DNA of 64,000 nucleotides from Metarhizobium sp964253915. GTDB taxonomy: Bacteria > Pseudomonadota > Alphaproteobacteria > Rhizobiales > Rhizobiaceae. The DNA is taken from NCBI RefSeq assembly GCF_964253915.1, contig NZ_CAXUSG020000010.1, forward strand, positions 1 through 64,000, read 5' to 3'. Under the pieces are notes generated by a model. The model did no database searches and had not been told where the DNA came from. It worked only from the letters and a program-made list of their open reading frames with translations. Positions 59,354 through 64,000 of the stretch are shown in pieces (position 1 is the stretch's first letter; the number at the start of each line of letters is the position of its first letter). Position numbers and translations under genes: made by a program.

Positions 59354-61561
59354 TCAGGCCGCCTTGTTCTGATGTCCGTGTTGCGGCAATTCACCCGACA
59401 GGAAGACGAGATCGTCGAAACCGGCCTTCTCGAAATCGCTGACCACCGTCATCAGCAACTCTTCGGTCGGCTGCGGGATGGACAGGATGATTTCCGCCTT
59501 GCGGGAACCCAGCAGGCGCGCCACGGCCGGCGCCGGCGCCGGGCCGCATTCGACGAGCACGAGATCGTAGACCTCGGAAAGCGAGTCGATCACCATCGAC
59601 AGCCGGTCGGCAGCCCGCATCGCCTTGCGGATGTCGGCGCCGCCCTGCGGGATGAGGTGAACCTTCGAGGCGCGATCCGAATGGATCGTGTCGGCGAAAG
59701 CCACGTCTCCCGTCAAAAGGTTGGTGATGCCGGCAAGGCCGGAGGAAACGGCCATCAACCGCGTCGGCCAGGCCGAGCCGGTCAAATCGATCAGCACGAC
59801 ACTCTGACCGCTCTCGGAGATCTTGCGGGCAAGATGCACGGTCGCTTCCGAACCGTCGTCGCCCGTCGGCGAAATGCTGACGGCAATCACAGGCATGCGC
59901 GCTGTCAGGAAAGCTGCAACGGTGTCGAGGGAATATTCGTTTTCCGCTGCGGCGGCCACGGCAGGCTCATCCGCAGCCTCACTTGTCTCAGGCTGCAGCG
60001 CAAGCAAGCTCTGCGCGACATTGTTGGACCGCTGCGGGCTTGCGCGTTTGACGACCGGCTTTTCCTCGACCGGAACCGGTTGCACCGCTTCCTCTTCCAC
60101 CAGAGTGTCTTCCCTCCTGGTGGTGACGACGGTCGTGGTCGCGCCGGCGGAAACGGGCCGCAATGCCCGACCGCTGAAAAGCTCCATCAGCATGATGACC
60201 ACGGCGCTGACGACAAGCGCTGCCATGGCCGCAACGATGACGATCGGGAGCACTTTCGGGAAATACGGTTCCTGCGGCAGGATAGCACGCGAAATGATGC
60301 GCGCATCCGCCGGGCTGGAGTCCTTGTCGATGCGGGACGATGCTTCGCGGTAACGGGACAGATAGGTTTCGAGCAACTGACGCTGGGCGGCAGCTTCACG
60401 TTCAAGGGACTTCAGTTCCACCTCGTCTCCGCCGGCGCGGGCGGTATCCGCCTTGATGGCGTTCAGTTGCTGCACCAGTTGCTGTTCGCGCAGCTGCGAC
60501 ACCCGGGCCTCGTTTTCCAGGCTCGTCAAAATCTTCTGCGTCTCCCGCTCGCGCTGCGCACGGATGTCGGCCAGTTGCGCCCGCAGGCCCTTCAGGCGCG
60601 GATGCCCGTCCAGCATGGCGGTCGAGAGATCGGAAATCTGCGCCTGTACGGTCGATTCGCTTTCTTTCAGCCGCTGGATCATCTGGGAGCCGACCACATC
60701 GGTCAGGGTGTCCAGCGACCGACCATCCTTTAACGCCGCACGCACGCTCTGCGACCGCGCCTCCGCCGTGGCGCGCTCGCCGCGCACCCGGGCAAGCTCT
60801 GCGGAAATGTCGGTCAACTGCCGGTTGGCGAAAGTGCCGCCCTGCTCATCACCGACCAGCAAAAGGTCGCGGGAGGCGCGGTAGTCGGCAACCTTCTTCT
60901 CGGCGTCGCGAACCTTTTCGCGCAGGTTGGCGATTTCCGGCTCCAGCCAGCGCGTCGCGTCGGAATTGGAATCGAGCTTGGCGCCGCTCTGCAGCGCCAG
61001 ATAGACATCGACGATCGCGTTCGGCACTTCCGCCGCCAGCTTCGGGTCCTTGGAGGTGAACTGGATGCCGATCACCCGCGATTTTTCCGCCTGGTAGACA
61101 ACGAGCTTTTCGGTGAACTCCTTGATCACCCGCTCTTCCGGCAGCAGCTCCAGCGGGTTTTTCTTGAGGCCCAGGAGCACCATCACATCCGAAATCACCG
61201 ACGGATTGACGGTGGGATCGAACTCTTCCCGTTCATAAAGCTTCAGATTGCGCGCCACCTGCTTGATCAGGTCCACCGACTGCAGCACCTGCACCTGGCT
61301 GGCGATGTTGAGTTCGTCGAGCAAAGGCTGGTTCTCGGGCGTGGCACCCTGTTCGCCTCCGGTGTAGGCCGGTGTTCGCTGTTCGATGAGAATGCGCGTC
61401 TCGCTGCGGTAGGTCGGCGAGATCAGTTGCGAGGCGCCAAACGCCAGCGCGGCAGCAGCGGCCGTGATGAACAGCACCCTGCCCTTCCGTTGCCAGATCG
61501 CACCGAACAGCTGGCCGAGATCGATATCCACATCCTGCTGGTGATTGTTTACGCTCGCCAT
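59354..61561 (-). CDS. Wzc/GumC-like polysaccharide co-polymerase with degenerate ATPase domain
   Basis: A 735-residue inner-membrane protein. It has an N-terminal Wzz domain (about 10-110, with one transmembrane helix near 30-47), a large periplasmic coiled coil with the GNVR-like region (about 160-430), a second transmembrane helix near 445-468 and a C-terminal CpsD/Wzc-like ATPase domain (about 555-735). In that domain the P-loop position (565-575) reads PTGDDGSEATV, lacking the GK-S/T needed for nucleotide binding, although the later LIDLTGS and VLVECGPAPA strands are kept. So it probably controls chain length and export without kinase activity. It is divergent from the Wza-like gene. Confidence 0.85.
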   Translation of the reverse strand: MASVNNHQQDVDIDLGQLFGAIWQRKGRVLFITAAAAALAFGASQLISPTYRSETRILIEQRTPAYTGGEQGATPENQPLLDELNIASQVQVLQSVDLIKQVARNLKLYEREEFDPTVNPSVISDVMVLLGLKKNPLELLPEERVIKEFTEKLVVYQAEKSRVIGIQFTSKDPKLAAEVPNAIVDVYLALQSGAKLDSNSDATRWLEPEIANLREKVRDAEKKVADYRASRDLLLVGDEQGGTFANRQLTDISAELARVRGERATAEARSQSVRAALKDGRSLDTLTDVVGSQMIQRLKESESTVQAQISDLSTAMLDGHPRLKGLRAQLADIRAQRERETQKILTSLENEARVSQLREQQLVQQLNAIKADTARAGGDEVELKSLEREAAAQRQLLETYLSRYREASSRIDKDSSPADARIISRAILPQEPYFPKVLPIVIVAAMAALVVSAVVIMLMELFSGRALRPVSAGATTTVVTTRREDTLVEEEAVQPVPVEEKPVVKRASPQRSNNVAQSLLALQPETSEAADEPAVAAAAENEYSLDTVAAFLTARMPVIAVSISPTGDDGSEATVHLARKISESGQSVVLIDLTGSAWPTRLMAVSSGLAGITNLLTGDVAFADTIHSDRASKVHLIPQGGADIRKAMRAADRLSMVIDSLSEVYDLVLVECGPAPAPAVARLLGSRKAEIILSIPQPTEELLMTVVSDFEKAGFDDLVFLSGELPQHGHQNKAA

Positions 61562-61749
61562 ACCCGCACTCCGAATACTCGTTTGAAACAAGCGTAAAGG
61601 AACATGGTAACCCAACCGTTAAGAGTGAAAACCACCGGATTACGCACCGTGATCGCCGCTTTTTCCAAAATCCCGGCCGGCATTTACCGGGCATTAACCC
61701 TAACGGATTGATAACAGCGACATACGAACCGAGTTGGAGCGGCCGACGG

Positions 61750-62325
61750 ATGTCATTCGCGAAGTCAAAACATGTCATGGCACTGGTGTTCGCTGCATCC
61801 GCAGTGATCCTGCCGGGCTGCTCGACATACAAACCGGCACCGAAGGCCTTTCACGAAGTGACGATCCAGCCCTACACGCTGGATGCCGGCGACCGACTGC
61901 GCGTGACCGTGTTCGAACAGGAAGGGCTGACCAACACCTATACCGTCGACCAGGCAGGCTACATCGCCTTCCCGCTGGTCGGGCAGATTCCGGCCCGCGG
62001 CCGTACCCTTCAGCAGCTGGAGGGCCTGCTCGCCCAGAAGCTGAAGCAGGGCTATCTGCGCGATCCGGACATCTCGGTGGAAGTGGATCGCTACCGTTCC
62101 GTCTTCGTCATGGGCGAAGTCGGACAGGCCGGGCAATATTCCTACGTGCCGGGCATGACCGTTCAGAACGCCATCGCCATGGCCGGCGGCTACAGCGCAC
62201 GCGCCTATCAGGGGAATGCAGACATAACACGAAGAATAAACGGAGAAATTCTGACCGGCCGGGTCCCGATCTCGGACCCGCTGATGGCCGGTGACACCAT
62301 CTATGTCCGAGAGCGGTTCTTCTGA
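61750..62325 (+). CDS. Wza/ExoF-like polysaccharide export lipoprotein
   Basis: A 191-residue outer-membrane-type protein. The signal peptide ends in a lipobox, LPGC (Cys near residue 25), after which it is expected to be lipidated. A poly-export domain follows, YTLDAGDRLRVTVFEQEGLTNTYTVDQAGYIAFPLVGQIPARGRTLQQLEGLLAQKL, then a SLBB-like unit, VFVMGEVGQAGQYSYVPGMTVQNAIAMAGGYSARAY. It forms the outer-membrane channel for the glycan. The start at 61750 is preferred over the upstream ATG at 61708. It is divergent from the Wzc/GumC-like gene across a 190-base gap that must hold both promoters. Confidence 0.85.
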   Translation: MSFAKSKHVMALVFAASAVILPGCSTYKPAPKAFHEVTIQPYTLDAGDRLRVTVFEQEGLTNTYTVDQAGYIAFPLVGQIPARGRTLQQLEGLLAQKLKQGYLRDPDISVEVDRYRSVFVMGEVGQAGQYSYVPGMTVQNAIAMAGGYSARAYQGNADITRRINGEILTGRVPISDPLMAGDTIYVRERFF

Positions 62326-62332
62326 CCGTCCA

Positions 62333-63493
62333 ATGCAGACCTCCGACCGTCCGCTACGCATCCTCCACTGTTTCAGATCCCCGGTTGGCGGAATTTTTCG
62401 CCATGTGCGCGATCTTGCGGAAGAGCACAGCAAGGCAGGCCACGAGGTCGGCATTCTCTGCGACAGCTCGACGGGCGGCAGCTACGAAGATCGGCTTTTC
62501 GATCAGATCCGGCCCTATCTGGCGCTGGGACTGACACGGCTGCCGATCCAGCGTTCGGTGACGCCCTCGGACATTGCTGCGCTCTGGCACAGCTACAAGG
62601 AGATCAAAAGTTTGCGGCCTGATGTTTTGCACGGGCACGGCGCCAAGGGTGGCGCTGTTGCCCGCATCATCGGCTCAGCCCTGCGGGTGAACAGGTATCG
62701 CGTAGCCCGCCTCTATTCGCCGCACGGCGGCAGCATGCACTTCAACCGGCACTCGCTTGCCGGCCAGTTCGTGCTGCGGCTGGAGCGGCTGCAGGAAAGA
62801 CTGACCGACGCGCTGGTCTTCGTCTGCAATTACGAGCAGAAGACCTACGAAACGAAGGTCGGCAAACCGCGCCCGGTGGCGCGGATGATCTATAACGGCA
62901 TCGCCGATGGCGAGTTCGAGACCGTGCCGACGCGCTCGGATTCCGTCGATCTCCTCTATATCGGCATGCTGCGCGACCTCAAGGGACCGGATGTCTTCAT
63001 CGAGGCCTTCGCCAAGGCGGAGCGGCTGGTCGGCCGGCCGCTGACGGCGCTGCTCGTCGGCGACGGGCCTGACAGGGACCGATACGAAAAATTGATCGTG
63101 CAAAGCGGCCTCGGCCGGCGCGCCAACATCTTGCCGGCGATGAAGGCACGCGATGCCTTCACGATGTCGCGCATCGTCGTGGTGCCGTCGCGGGCCGAAT
63201 CCATGCCCTACATCGTCCTGGAGGCGCTGGCCGGCGGCAAGACCGTAATCGCTTCGCGGGTCGGCGGCATTCCCGAGGTGCTGGGAACCGAAAGCCAGGC
63301 GCTCGCAGCACCCGGCGACCCCGGCGATCTCGCCCGCATCATGGCGACAGCGCTGACGACACCCGGCTGGCACGATGCCGTGATGCCGCGCCCGGAAGCC
63401 TTCAGGGCGGCATTTTCGGCCAAGGTGATGGCGGAAAACGTCTTGAAACTGTACTGCGAGCTGGTCAGGGGAGATCAACCGTCATCCCATTGA
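62333..63493 (+). CDS. group 1 glycosyltransferase of the polysaccharide locus
   Basis: A GT4-type glycosyltransferase of about 386 residues with two Rossmann domains. The N-terminal LRILHCFRSPVGGIFRHVRDLAEEHSKAGHEVGILCD is the acceptor-binding fold; the C-terminal VDLLYIGMLRDLKGPDVFIEAFAKAERL, LLVGDGPDRDRYEKLI and PSRAESMPYIVLEALAGGKTVIASRVGGIPEVLG form the nucleotide-sugar site with the family's Ex7E motif. It transfers sugar during repeat-unit assembly. The start may be the ATG at 62303, which overlaps the upstream gene, or that at 62333; neither has a clear ribosome site. Same operon as the Wza-like gene. Confidence 0.87.
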   Translation: MQTSDRPLRILHCFRSPVGGIFRHVRDLAEEHSKAGHEVGILCDSSTGGSYEDRLFDQIRPYLALGLTRLPIQRSVTPSDIAALWHSYKEIKSLRPDVLHGHGAKGGAVARIIGSALRVNRYRVARLYSPHGGSMHFNRHSLAGQFVLRLERLQERLTDALVFVCNYEQKTYETKVGKPRPVARMIYNGIADGEFETVPTRSDSVDLLYIGMLRDLKGPDVFIEAFAKAERLVGRPLTALLVGDGPDRDRYEKLIVQSGLGRRANILPAMKARDAFTMSRIVVVPSRAESMPYIVLEALAGGKTVIASRVGGIPEVLGTESQALAAPGDPGDLARIMATALTTPGWHDAVMPRPEAFRAAFSAKVMAENVLKLYCELVRGDQPSSH

Positions 63494-63562
63494 AGGCAAA
63501 GGGTAAGCGTTTTTTAGGGCCTTTCTGGTATTGGCTGTTCACTGAGAGGCAAGGTGAACGCG

Positions 63563-64000
63563 ATGAACCAGTTTCACAGACCGGAAAACTTCGACCTTGA
63601 AGCCGTCCGACGGAAGGTTTCCGAGATCCAGTCCCGTGATCGCACGGCGGAGCCTGACGGCGAAACGCCCGAAAATCCCGAGCTGAATTCCTTCGCCCGG
63701 CGCATCGCCGCACAGTTTCGCGAGACCAGCTATTCGCCCAACATGATCCTCGGCCAGATCAGGCTGCTCGAGTTTCTGGCGCTTTTTGCGATCGGCCTCG
63801 GCGTACATGCGTTCTATTGGGGCGATGACGTGCTGAGTTCGCCGATTTCACTCGGCGTCATGGCGCTCGGTACGGCGCTTGCCGTGCTCCTGCTGCAGAT
63901 TGTCGATGCTTATCAGGTGCAGTCGTTGCGCGGGCCGCTGCGCGCCCTGCCGCGCATCCTCGGGGCCTGGGCAATCTCCTTCGCCCTGATGGCGTTGGCG
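63563..64000 (+). CDS. polyprenyl glycosylphosphotransferase, N-terminal part cut by window end
   Basis: An open frame begins at the ATG at 63563 (AAGG eight bases upstream) and runs to the end of the window, so only about 146 residues are seen. The first 60 residues are soluble (MNQFHRPENFDLEAVRRKVSEIQ...), followed by SPNMILGQIRLLEFLALFAIGLGVHAFYW and further transmembrane helices. This is the arrangement of membrane-anchored initiating transferases that put the first sugar phosphate on undecaprenyl phosphate. The catalytic C-terminal domain is outside, so the call relies on the N-terminal pattern and the locus. It would start repeat-unit synthesis. Confidence 0.65.
   Translation, partial: MNQFHRPENFDLEAVRRKVSEIQSRDRTAEPDGETPENPELNSFARRIAAQFRETSYSPNMILGQIRLLEFLALFAIGLGVHAFYWGDDVLSSPISLGVMALGTALAVLLLQIVDAYQVQSLRGPLRALPRILGAWAISFALMALA

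Overview
The window comes from an alphaproteobacterium of the order Rhizobiales, most likely the Rhizobium/Agrobacterium group. The evidence is the high-GC coding sequence, the clpP-clpX-lon-hupB string, the rplM-rpsI / speB / argC / ctaA string, DUF6894 and DUF2842 proteins, a FptX/RhtX-type siderophore transporter and an exopolysaccharide locus resembling the agrobacterial unipolar polysaccharide genes.

Positions 1 to about 14,000 are an integrated phage-like element that probably continues beyond the left edge. It has a repressor (385-630, minus) facing a divergent promoter/operator, a degenerate RuvC-like protein overlapping a HerA/YjgR-type ATPase, an AlpA-type HTH protein, a primase-polymerase/RepA-type helicase fusion (3802-5733), an iteron-like repeat field with a perfect palindrome just after it (5736-6016), three small accessory genes, a tape-measure-like protein, a two-helix membrane protein, an S49 head-protease-like protein, a coiled-coil protein, a 56-residue protein and a tyrosine integrase (12838-13926). 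No terminase, portal, capsid or lysis gene lies in the part seen. This is the most unusual part of the window.

Positions 14,036-30,600 are ordinary chromosome with accessory loci: a hexapeptide acetyltransferase, small hypothetical genes, a PAS-GGDEF protein, a siderophore-uptake cassette (TonB receptor, small cytosolic protein, MFS permease, divergent AraC regulator), and a sugar-acid locus (SDR dehydrogenase, AraFGH-type ABC transporter, FadR-type GntR regulator with a palindromic operator, galactonate dehydratase).

Positions 30,600-49,700 hold a YhaN/YhaO-type ATPase and nuclease pair, an aldo/keto reductase, a secreted phytase-like esterase, the proteostasis block hupB-lon-clpX-clpP, a membrane GGDEF cyclase next to a cytochrome P450, a cupin, an O-acetylhomoserine sulfhydrylase and a CoA-binding protein.

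Positions 49,700-64,000 contain a small secreted protein, an EamA transporter, an enoyl-CoA hydratase divergent from a thioesterase, ribosomal proteins L13/S9, a HigBA-type toxin-antitoxin pair, agmatinase, argC, ctaA, DUF2842, and the start of a surface-polysaccharide locus: CelD-like acetyltransferase, Wzc/GumC-like co-polymerase, Wza-like lipoprotein, glycosyltransferase and the N-terminus of a polyprenyl glycosylphosphotransferase cut by the window edge.
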